This document shows, piece by piece, positions 1 through 5,444 of a stretch of 8,641 nucleotides of DNA. Position 1 is the stretch's first letter. Every line of letters begins with the position of its first letter. Origin of the DNA: Actinomycetota bacterium (GTDB lineage Bacteria; Actinomycetota; Geothermincolia; Fen-727; Anoxymicrobiaceae). Under the pieces are notes generated by a model. It had not been told where the DNA came from and did not search any database. It saw only the letters and a program-made list of their open reading frames with translations. Location of the stretch: positions 1 to 8,641 of the forward strand of contig JAHIPE010000204.1 in the NCBI GenBank assembly GCA_018894655.1. Direction: 5' to 3'. Both the position numbers and the translations under genes were made by a program.

Positions 1-128
1 CCCTAAGATTAGGTCTCCCATCCGGATAACGGAGTAAGACTCCTTGCAGACTACAAGGTGGATAGGCCGGAGGTGTAAGCGTGGCAACACGTTCAGCCGA
101 CCGGTACTAATAAGTCGAGGGCTTGGTT
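1..128 (+). rRNA. 23S ribosomal RNA, 3' end (partial)
   Basis: The window opens inside the last helices of 23S rRNA. The conserved stretch ending in GGTACTAATAAGTCGAGG, preceded by GGAGGTGTAAGCGTGGCAAC, is the familiar bacterial 23S 3' terminus, and 5S rRNA follows a short way downstream. The 5' part lies outside the window. The mature 3' end is placed at about 128 by comparison with remembered Bacillus-type ends, so it could be off by several bases. Confidence 0.95.
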
Positions 129-157
129 CGACCGAGCATACACTGTGTAGCTTTGAG

Positions 158-173
158 GGCGCGATCCAGCGCC
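158..173 (+). other. Stem-loop in the 23S-5S spacer
   Basis: GGCGC (158-162) and GCGCC (169-173) form a perfect 5-bp stem with a 6-base loop, in the roughly 54-base spacer between 23S and 5S. Such spacers often carry structures used in pre-rRNA processing. That role is inferred; only the pairing is seen. Confidence 0.35.
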
Positions 174-182
174 ACATACAAG

Positions 183-297
183 AACGGTGGCTATTGCGGA
201 GGGGAACACCTGTAACCATTCCGAACACAGAAGTTAAGCCCTCCCGCGCCGATGGTACTGCAGGGGCATCCCTGTGGGAGAGTAGGTCGCCGCCGGC
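183..297 (+). rRNA. rrf: 5S ribosomal RNA
   Basis: The hallmark segment CCGAACACAGAAGTTAAGCC is present at 220-240, followed by the usual GGTACTGC and GGGAGAGTAGGTCGCCGCC elements. Helix I closes the molecule: CGGTGGC (185-191) pairs over all 7 positions with GCCGCCG (289-295), one pair being G-U. The length of about 115 bases is normal. It sits about 54 bases after the 23S end and just before a terminator, so it is the last gene of the rRNA operon. The exact ends are estimated from the helix. Confidence 0.95.
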
Positions 298-303
298 CTT
301 TTT

Positions 304-328
304 GGCCCGGACTCGTGCCGGGCCTTTT
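304..328 (+). terminator. Intrinsic terminator of the rRNA operon
   Basis: GGCCCGG (304-310) and CCGGGCC (318-324) form a perfect 7-bp GC stem around a 7-base loop, followed directly by TTTT (325-328). It begins about 7 bases after the 5S 3' end, the expected place for rRNA operon termination. The U tract is short, but the stem is very stable. Confidence 0.8.
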
Positions 329-367
329 CCCTTGAGCGGCGGCGAACTGCCGCGCGGTGCGTTATTC

Positions 368-376
368 TGATATCAT
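368..376 (+). promoter_or_regulatory. Candidate extended -10 promoter for the DUF1015 gene
   Basis: TGATATCAT fits the extended -10 pattern TGnTATnnT (TG at 368-369, hexamer TATCAT at 371-376). No convincing -35 lies 16-18 bases upstream, which extended -10 promoters can tolerate. Transcription would begin near 382-383, giving a leader of about 55 bases. It lies between the rRNA terminator and the next gene, where a promoter is needed. The same TGnTATCAT string recurs upstream of the crotonase gene. Confidence 0.35.
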
Positions 377-379
377 TGT

Positions 380-403
380 GCCGCCCAACACTTGACGGGC
401 GGC
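380..403 (+). repeat. Inverted repeat at the predicted start of the DUF1015 transcript
   Basis: GCCGCCC (380-386) and GGGCGGC (397-403) are perfect 7-base inverted arms separated by 10 bases (AACACTTGAC). No T run follows, so it is not an ordinary terminator. It falls on the transcription start predicted from the -10 at 371-376, so it could be an operator or a 5' leader hairpin. GC-rich DNA yields such arms by chance fairly often. Confidence 0.4.
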
Positions 404-437
404 CGCGGCCAGGCGGCCATGAGAGGGCGGTCGGAAG

Positions 438-1775
438 ATGGCGGATGTAAGACCTTTCAGGGGTTTGAGGTACAACCAGGAGGCAATAGGCGACCTGTCG
501 CTGGTGGTCGCCCCGCCGTACGATGTCATAGGCGATCAAGAGAGGGACTCGTACTACAACAAGCATCCGTACAACGTGGTGCGGCTCATACTCAACCGGC
601 CCAAGAAGAGCGACGAAAACGCGGACGCGCCTTACCTGAGGGCGGGACAGTTCCTTGACCGGTGGCGTGCCCAGAGGATAATGATCCAGGATGCCGCACC
701 CGCCTTCTACCTGTACCGGCAGAGGTACCTCCTGGAGGGAACCTACAAGGAGTGCACCGGCGTGGCCGCCAGGGTCAGGGTGGAGGAGTTCGCCGACGGT
801 GGGATACTCCCTCACGAGGACATCATGCCCAAGCCGCTGGAGGACCGGACCAAGCTCCTGGAGTATACAAGGACCCATCTGAGCATGGTGCAGACCCTCT
901 ACTCCGACCCCGAGGAGAAGCTAAAGGCCCCTATACTCTCGGAGATGGAGCGGTTTCCGCTGGCCCAGTTCCAGACCCTGGACGGGATAGCCCACGACGT
1001 GTGGGGGGTGACCGACGAGCGGTTCACGCGGAAGTTGACGACGTTCTTCAAGAAGAGGCCGCTGTACATCGCCGATGGGCACCACCGGTACCAGACCGCG
1101 CTGGAGTACAGCCGCAACCTGCGCTCTTCAGGGGAGATCACCGAGGATGACGACCCCCGGAACTTCCTGTTGATGATGACAGTGGAGATGGAGAACCCGG
1201 GACTATCACTGCTCCCGGTGCACCGGGTACTGGTGGGGGAGCGCAAGGTAGATGCCGAAGCGCTGCTCCGCACCTTGGAGTCCCGGTTCACCGTCACCCA
1301 CATCGAGGTCCCCAGGGGCGCCCGTAGCGGCCAGGTCTACCATCTGCTGGAGAGGATTGCCGAGGCGGGGGGTTCCGGGGTAACGTTCGGAGCGTTCGCC
1401 AAAGACCCGGACAGGTTCGTCCTGCTGTCCTGGAAATCGAGCCTGGACCCCCTGGAAGTTATCGAAGGCGACCTGTCCGACTCGTACAAGGAGCTGGACG
1501 TAACCGCCCTGCACAAGGTTGTGATCGAGGGAGCGGCGGGCATTCCCCCCGACCGCGAGTCGGTTCAAAGAAACATCCTCTTTACACGGGACCCAATCGT
1601 GGCGGTAAGGGCCGTGGACTCCGGCCGGGGTTCGATAGCGTTCTTCCTGAACGCCCCCAGGGTGGAGCAGGTCAGGGACGTTGCCGATCACGGGGAGCGA
1701 ATGCCGCAGAAATCGACCTACTTCTTCCCCAAGCCGTGCTCCGGCGTGGTAATGAACGACATCACAACCTGGTAA
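438..1775 (+). CDS. DUF1015-family protein (COG4198-like)
   Basis: A 445-residue protein with the layout of the DUF1015 family throughout: an N-terminal RPFRGLRY, APPYDVI (25-31), HEDIMPKPLEDRTKL (126-140), IADGHHRYQTALEY (211-224), and a C-terminal MPQKSTYFFPKPCSGVV (422-438). The length is usual for the family and looks complete. The DGHHR loop resembles the nucleotide-handling motif of the ParB/Srx fold. That fold also includes free-serine kinases (SerK, SbnI), so a small-molecule kinase role is possible, but this is inference and no substrate is evident. Older databases label the family as chromosome-partitioning-like without biochemical proof. The ATG at 438 is chosen because the MADVRPFRGL start matches relatives; the ribosome site is weak (GAGAGGG, 421-427, 10 bases away). 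The gene stands alone between the rRNA terminator and a convergent gene. Confidence 0.88.
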   Translation: MADVRPFRGLRYNQEAIGDLSLVVAPPYDVIGDQERDSYYNKHPYNVVRLILNRPKKSDENADAPYLRAGQFLDRWRAQRIMIQDAAPAFYLYRQRYLLEGTYKECTGVAARVRVEEFADGGILPHEDIMPKPLEDRTKLLEYTRTHLSMVQTLYSDPEEKLKAPILSEMERFPLAQFQTLDGIAHDVWGVTDERFTRKLTTFFKKRPLYIADGHHRYQTALEYSRNLRSSGEITEDDDPRNFLLMMTVEMENPGLSLLPVHRVLVGERKVDAEALLRTLESRFTVTHIEVPRGARSGQVYHLLERIAEAGGSGVTFGAFAKDPDRFVLLSWKSSLDPLEVIEGDLSDSYKELDVTALHKVVIEGAAGIPPDRESVQRNILFTRDPIVAVRAVDSGRGSIAFFLNAPRVEQVRDVADHGERMPQKSTYFFPKPCSGVVMNDITTW

Positions 1776-1780
1776 CGCGA

Positions 1781-1830
1781 ATTGCCACAACTTGACCCCC
1801 ACCGCTATCGTTCCCCCGGATTGCTACAAC
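1781..1830. repeat. Short direct repeat in the convergent gap
   Basis: ATTGCCACAAC (1781-1791) recurs as ATTGCTACAAC (1820-1830), 10 of 11 bases identical and 39 bases apart. The second copy spans the stop codon of the radical SAM gene. I found no hairpin with a T run in the 48-base gap between the two convergent genes, so no intrinsic terminator can be named here. Confidence 0.3.
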
Positions 1831-2702
1831 GCCCGGAACGACTCCGGCCTGAGAAGCGAGCTGTCGGCCAGGCCCCTGCTAACCACCTTTAGCATCCGCT
1901 CCTTGTCCCCGGGCAGCGTGCCCCCTATGGGGAGGTAGTTGGAGGCGTGGTTGGTGCGGAAGACGCAGTCCTCATCCACCTCGATGTTTTCCAGGAACAG
2001 CTTGAGCTCCTCGAGGACGCTGGTGGGGTTCATTATCTCGAACTCCTCTTTCTGGTACTTCCGGTACAGCGACGTACCGGGGAGGAGCATCAGGGTGAGG
2101 GCGCTCAAGTAACGGGGGTTCATGCGGTTTACCGCCCTGGCGGAGTCAACGGCGTGCTGGTGGCTCATGGCGTTGCTGCCGAGGCCGAGCAGCATTATGG
2201 CCGATATCTCGATGCCTGACGCCTGGGCCTTGCGTGTCGCCTGGATCATCTCCTCGGACGAGGCCCCCTTATTCACCCGCTCGAGTATCTTGTCGTTTCC
2301 GCTCTCCAGCCCGAGGTAGGCGATGCCCAGTTTCTTTGAGCGCAGAATGGATAGCTCCTCGGGGGTCTTGGTGAGGATGTCGCGGGCGTTGGTGTAGATG
2401 CCCACCCTCTCCAGCGCGGGGAAGTGCTCGCCCAGGCAATCCAGTATCCTCTCCAGATCGTCGGTGGACAGGCACATCGCGTCGCCGTCGCACAGGAACA
2501 CCCTGCGGATAGACGGGTTCCAGCGAGAGGAGAGCTCGATGTCCTCTCTGACCTTGTCGAACTGCCGCACCGCGAACTTGGTGAACTTGTAGGTGATGCA
2601 GAACGTGCAGTGGTTATGGGAGCAGCCGTAGGTGACCTGCAACAGGAAGCTCCCCGCCTCCGACGGCGGCCTTATCACTATGCCCTGGTGCTGCTCGCTC
2701 AA
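1824..2702 (-). CDS. Radical SAM protein with a CX4CX2C cluster motif
   Basis: A 292-residue radical SAM protein. Near the N-terminus, RPPSEAGSFLLQVTYGC leads into Cys27, Cys32 and Cys35 (CSHNHCTFC), which should bind the [4Fe-4S] cluster that splits S-adenosylmethionine. The first spacing is four residues rather than the usual three, as in relatives I remember (RPPSEA ... GCSHN-CTFC, COG1032-like). Other family marks are FLCDGDA (69-75), YLGLESGNDKILERVNKG (129-146), LTLMLLPGTSLY (202-213) and RTNHASNYLPIGGTLPGDK (249-267). There is no B12-binding domain and no signal peptide, so it is probably cytoplasmic. The substrate is unknown. The start is TTG at 2702, supported by family alignment and a strong Shine-Dalgarno, and it overlaps the crotonase stop codon, implying co-translation. 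The stop is TAG. Confidence 0.88.
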   Translation of the reverse strand: MSEQHQGIVIRPPSEAGSFLLQVTYGCSHNHCTFCITYKFTKFAVRQFDKVREDIELSSRWNPSIRRVFLCDGDAMCLSTDDLERILDCLGEHFPALERVGIYTNARDILTKTPEELSILRSKKLGIAYLGLESGNDKILERVNKGASSEEMIQATRKAQASGIEISAIMLLGLGSNAMSHQHAVDSARAVNRMNPRYLSALTLMLLPGTSLYRKYQKEEFEIMNPTSVLEELKLFLENIEVDEDCVFRTNHASNYLPIGGTLPGDKERMLKVVSRGLADSSLLRPESFRAL

Positions 2703-3487
2703 GCCCCTCCACCACCTTGCTGCTCGGGCGCCCCCCGTTTCATCTCCTCGATCACGTGGGCCATGCAGATGCTCTGCGCCTGCGCCTCCTGTTCCAGCCC
2801 CGCCTCCACGCTACCGTCGAAGCAACGGTCGATGCATATCTTGCACAGGCCGACCGCTACCGGAGAAAGCCCCTCCAGGTGCCTCGCCAGAGTCATCGCC
2901 TGGCCGAACAGCTCCTCCGGCGGGTACACCGCGTTAACCATTCCAATCCTGTCGGCTTCCGCGGCGTCTATCTTCTTGCCGGCCATGATCAGCTCCCTGG
3001 CGCGGTGGATGCCGATCTGCCGGGGAAGGCGCCTGGTTGCGCCGAGGTCGGTTACCAGGCCCAGGTTGACCTCCAGGAGCCCGAAGACCGCCTCGGAGGA
3101 CGCCAATATCATGTCGCAGGCCAGCGCAATCTCGGTGCCCGCCCCCAACGCGGGGCCGTTCACCATCGCTATCACCGGTTTCTCCAGTAGCTCGAATGCC
3201 CGGAAGTTCCGCTGCATCTTTCTTACGATGGTCCGAAAATCAGTGACGGTAACGTCCATGAACCCACCCATCGCGCCGAAGTCCAGCCCGGCCGAGAAAG
3301 CGGAGCCCCGGCCGGTAATGATAAGCACCTTTATCTCGGGCTCATCGGAGACGTACTGTGCCGCAACTCCCAGTTCGTTGAACATGGTGTGGTTCATGGC
3401 GTTTCTCTTGTCGGGACGGTCCATGTACAGGAAAGCGGTGCCTCCGTCTCTTTCGATGGTCAAAGTTTCCATATCAGGCGGCTGCAT
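2699..3487 (-). CDS. Enoyl-CoA hydratase/isomerase (crotonase) family protein, dienoyl-CoA isomerase-like
   Basis: A 262-residue, full-length crotonase-superfamily protein. The CoA-ester oxyanion hole is formed by FSAGLD (64-69) and the GPALGAGTE loop (111-119). The two acidic positions of enoyl-CoA hydratase are kept as Glu119 and Glu139. Eight residues after Glu139 comes Asp147 (EVNLGLVTDLGATRRLPRQIG), the spacing of the catalytic Glu196/Asp204 pair in mitochondrial delta3,5-delta2,4-dienoyl-CoA isomerase; that enzyme has Asp176 where Glu119 stands here. It may therefore shift double bonds in unsaturated acyl-CoAs rather than hydrate them, acting in the cytoplasm. This is inferred from remembered alignments. 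The ATG at 3487 follows GGAGGT with 3 bases between. Its TGA overlaps the TTG of the radical SAM gene. The tail after residue 252 is Gln/Gly-rich and probably disordered. Confidence 0.88.
   Translation of the reverse strand: MQPPDMETLTIERDGGTAFLYMDRPDKRNAMNHTMFNELGVAAQYVSDEPEIKVLIITGRGSAFSAGLDFGAMGGFMDVTVTDFRTIVRKMQRNFRAFELLEKPVIAMVNGPALGAGTEIALACDMILASSEAVFGLLEVNLGLVTDLGATRRLPRQIGIHRARELIMAGKKIDAAEADRIGMVNAVYPPEELFGQAMTLARHLEGLSPVAVGLCKICIDRCFDGSVEAGLEQEAQAQSICMAHVIEEMKRGAPEQQGGGGA
2704..2710 (-). promoter_or_regulatory. Ribosome binding site supporting the TTG start
   Basis: On the minus strand GGAGGGG lies at 2710-2704, inside the end of the crotonase coding region, one base before the TTG at 2702. 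The core GGAGG is only 3 bases from the start, which is short. No closer ATG or GTG gives a family-like N-terminus. Confidence 0.5.
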
Positions 3488-3522
3488 GACACCTCCAAGG
3501 TAACGCGATCTCGTGCGAAAAC

Positions 3523-3531
3523 ATGATACCA
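3523..3531 (-). promoter_or_regulatory. Candidate extended -10 promoter for the crotonase-radical SAM pair
   Basis: On the minus strand this reads TGGTATCAT, an extended -10 of the same TGnTATCAT form as at 368-376. Transcription would start near 3516, about 30 bases before the crotonase ATG. The -35 region is poor. If real, the pair can be expressed separately from the upstream C45 gene. Confidence 0.35.
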
Positions 3532-3537
3532 GATGGA

Positions 3538-3554
3538 GCCGGTGAGGAACCGGC
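3538..3554 (-). other. Stem-loop after the C45-type gene
   Basis: GCCGGT (3538-3543) and ACCGGC (3549-3554) pair perfectly over 6 bp around a 5-base loop, 28 bases past the stop codon of the C45-type gene. No T run follows on the minus strand, so it would be a weak or factor-dependent terminator, or an mRNA 3' end structure. It lies just upstream of the candidate promoter for the crotonase gene. Confidence 0.4.
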
Positions 3555-3581
3555 GGCGCGGGCCGGGAGGTGCGGCGGGGA

Positions 3582-5246
3582 TTACTCGAACGTGTCGCCG
3601 TTGGCGAAGTCTATCAGCAGGTTGGCCAGGTCCCTCTCCCGGAAGCCCTTCTTCTCGACGCGGGCGGTGGCCTTCGCCCTCAGCGCTGTGCTCTCCGGGT
3701 TCTCGGCAAGCTCCCCGTATACCCCGGCGGATTCCTCTCTGCGGTCCATCAGATCCAGGACGCGGGCTTTCCACATCAACGTCACCGCCTTCTTGGGCTC
3801 GACCTTTTCCTGGGTGAGCGACCTTTCCACCGACGAGAGGGCGCCGCGGAAGTTGCCCACCTTGGCGCGCACGATACCTTCCATCAGGGGGAACGTGGGT
3901 TCAGCGGGGTCAAGCTCGGCGCACTCGGCGAGTATCATAAGCACGCGGTTGAGGTCGCCGGAACCCATGTACTCCTTGTACGCGTCCAGGTACCGGTCCT
4001 GTGCCGATGTGGTCTTGACCGTGGGCGGCCGGCCGCCCTCCAGGCGGCCCACCGAGGATTGGCCTCCCCCAAACTCGGATTCCAGGTCAAAACCCACGAA
4101 GCCGCCCTTGGAGGTGGGAGCGGGTGATTCGGAAACCCAGAAGCGCTTGTCGTTGAGGCTGAACAGGACGCTCGAGAGGTTGGTGATGCGGGAAACGGTG
4201 TAACCGGCGGACCTCTCGCGTCCGGCAAGAACGTCGAAGTGGTCACCAAGTATGCCGGCCATGCGCGTCGCCCCCGCGCGCGGCTGAGCCGCCATGTAGG
4301 ACGCCCTCTCGAAGCGGGCCAGGTCGCTGATGGTGGCGCTCAGGTTAGACTGAAGCTCCCTTTCGGCCAACTCGTCATCCTGGAAGCGGTTGGTGGCGAC
4401 CAGGACATGGTCTTGCGGCCGGCGCGGCTTCTGCATTACCGAGGACATCTCCAGCGCGACCGCCTTGTGGGTAAGGCCCCCGGCGATGACTATGGTCCAG
4501 CCCCCGGTTGCGCGGAAGCGGGACGTCACGTCGACGGCCTCCTCGACGGTGCCGGCGGTGCGGACGATACTGTGGGCGATATCCATTATGGGGGTACCTT
4601 TGGGGTTGGAATCGAGGGAGCCGTGCTGGTGGACCGCGACCGCCAGGCCGTCCTCGTTGATGGCGGTTACCCCGCTGGTGGGAAGCCCGGCGGTGGTGAT
4701 TGAGCAGAACGCCTTTCCCTTATCCGGGTGATGGAAGAGTATAGCCGGGTTCTCATCCCAGTATCCGGCGCCCCAGAAGTCAAAGTTTCTGGCGAACAGC
4801 AGGGAACCGGGTGTCTCGCGGACCGCGCTGGTGCAGCCCAGGCCGGGAAGCACCGGCCCCGGCCTCCTTCGACTCTCCGCAGACACCCCGAAGCTCTGGA
4901 AGACGTCACCCAGCACCAGCACCTCGGCGAGATGCTCCGGTTTCATTCCCAGGCCGACCGCAAGGCCACGCATCTCCTCGAGCGCGTCGGAGTCGCGGCC
5001 CTTGATGAACCTGCAGGCCAACTTGCGCTTGAGCTTGCTTACCGCCCTGTACTTCCACGAGCCCGGAGGGGCCGTCTTGGCCGCCAGTGCCTCGGGGAGC
5101 ATCCTGTAGAAGTTGATGGTGTCGCGTACGCGGTAGCGCATGAGCGTACCGTGCTGAAGCCCCCTCTCGAACGATGTGCCCTTGAGGTGCAGCACCCAGA
5201 GCCTGCCCACCCTGTCAACGTTTCCCTTGCCGAACCTCTGTGCCAC
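3582..5246 (-). CDS. C45-type Ntn hydrolase/acyltransferase with TPR-like C-terminus
   Basis: A 554-residue protein of the acyl-CoA:6-aminopenicillanic acid acyltransferase / predicted choloylglycine hydrolase group (peptidase C45, COG4927-like). KGTSFERGLQHG (22-33) is the N-terminal family mark. Cys138, in GLGCTSA, is the likely nucleophile, exposed by self-cleavage at Gly137-Cys138. ARNFDF (152-157) supplies the Arg-Asn-x-Asp set spaced as in choloylglycine hydrolases, and INEDGLAVAVHQHGS (196-210) is also typical. Such enzymes make or break amide bonds to acyl groups; the substrate here is unknown. Residues about 415-535 look like TPR helices (YKEYMGSGDLNRVLMILAECAELDP), an addition to the usual catalytic length of roughly 350-400. 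There is no signal peptide, so it is probably cytoplasmic. The start is GTG at 5246, with GGTGGGGAG 6 bases upstream. It is the first of three minus-strand genes, 94 bases before the crotonase gene. Confidence 0.8.
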   Translation of the reverse strand: MAQRFGKGNVDRVGRLWVLHLKGTSFERGLQHGTLMRYRVRDTINFYRMLPEALAAKTAPPGSWKYRAVSKLKRKLACRFIKGRDSDALEEMRGLAVGLGMKPEHLAEVLVLGDVFQSFGVSAESRRRPGPVLPGLGCTSAVRETPGSLLFARNFDFWGAGYWDENPAILFHHPDKGKAFCSITTAGLPTSGVTAINEDGLAVAVHQHGSLDSNPKGTPIMDIAHSIVRTAGTVEEAVDVTSRFRATGGWTIVIAGGLTHKAVALEMSSVMQKPRRPQDHVLVATNRFQDDELAERELQSNLSATISDLARFERASYMAAQPRAGATRMAGILGDHFDVLAGRERSAGYTVSRITNLSSVLFSLNDKRFWVSESPAPTSKGGFVGFDLESEFGGGQSSVGRLEGGRPPTVKTTSAQDRYLDAYKEYMGSGDLNRVLMILAECAELDPAEPTFPLMEGIVRAKVGNFRGALSSVERSLTQEKVEPKKAVTLMWKARVLDLMDRREESAGVYGELAENPESTALRAKATARVEKKGFRERDLANLLIDFANGDTFE

Positions 5247-5309
5247 CGGCTACTCCCCACCTGACACTGCGCCACTCGCCCCTTGCCGCTTCTCGGCCCG
5301 AACCGTGCA

Positions 5310-5315
5310 ATAATA
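5310..5315 (-). promoter_or_regulatory. Possible -10 element for the C45-type gene
   Basis: The minus strand reads TATTAT here (TACTATTAT in context), about 64 bases upstream of the GTG start. The -35 region (CCAAGT near 5333-5338) is weak. It is kept as a candidate because it abuts the inverted repeat at 5316-5334 in the divergent intergenic region. Confidence 0.25.
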
Positions 5316-5334
5316 GTAACCGAACGGGGGTTAC
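5316..5334. repeat. Inverted repeat GTAACC-N7-GGTTAC between divergent genes
   Basis: GTAACC (5316-5321) and GGTTAC (5329-5334) are perfect 6-base arms around GAACGGG. The centre-to-centre distance of 13 bases is close to one helical turn plus a few bases, compatible with binding by a dimeric regulator. It lies in the promoter region of the C45-type gene and about 65 bases upstream of the TATAAT of the phosphoesterase gene. Operator function is inferred from position and symmetry only. Confidence 0.4.
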
Positions 5335-5373
5335 TTGGGGAAGATTATCGGTCACACGGCACGTTCTGGGTGC

Positions 5374-5405
5374 TTGAGCCTGACCCCACTGTTTTGAGAT
5401 ATAAT
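5374..5405 (+). promoter_or_regulatory. Candidate promoter of the secreted phosphoesterase gene
   Basis: A perfect TATAAT lies at 5400-5405, about 40 bases before the ATG, in a locally AT-rich stretch (TTTTGAGATATAAT). The best -35 match, TTGAGC (5374-5379), is 20 bases away, longer than the ideal 17, so the -35 assignment is uncertain. Transcription would start near 5412, leaving a leader of about 33 bases that contains the ribosome site. Confidence 0.45.
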
Positions 5406-5431
5406 CACATCACAGGATTAGTGTAGGCACA

Positions 5432-5438
5432 AGAGGGG
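5432..5438 (+). promoter_or_regulatory. Ribosome binding site deciding the phosphoesterase start
   Basis: AGAGGGG ends 6 bases before the ATG at 5445. The alternative ATGs at 5451 and 5463 are 12 and 24 bases away, so 5445 is the best start. Confidence 0.6.
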
Positions 5439-5444
5439 TTGCGC

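Noticed and set aside
44..370. Open frame across the 23S and 5S rRNA genes
   Set aside because: It lies entirely in rRNA, spacer and terminator sequence.
392..397. TTGACG as a -35 box for the DUF1015 gene
   Set aside because: No acceptable -10 follows at 16-18 bases (the region is GGCCAT), and the string lies in the loop of the inverted repeat.
1833..1847. CCGGA/TCCGG hairpin at the end of the radical SAM gene as a terminator
   Set aside because: Only 5 bp, inside coding sequence, and with no T run on either strand.
2424..3503. Long plus-strand open frame (359 codons) opposite the crotonase gene
   Set aside because: Its product is low in complexity and matches no family I know, while the minus strand codes a clear crotonase and the start of the radical SAM protein. 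It is a GC-rich antisense shadow.
5247..5444. Small gene or riboswitch in the divergent intergenic region
   Set aside because: I found no ribosome-site-led short frame and no conserved riboswitch core; promoter elements and one inverted repeat explain what can be seen.
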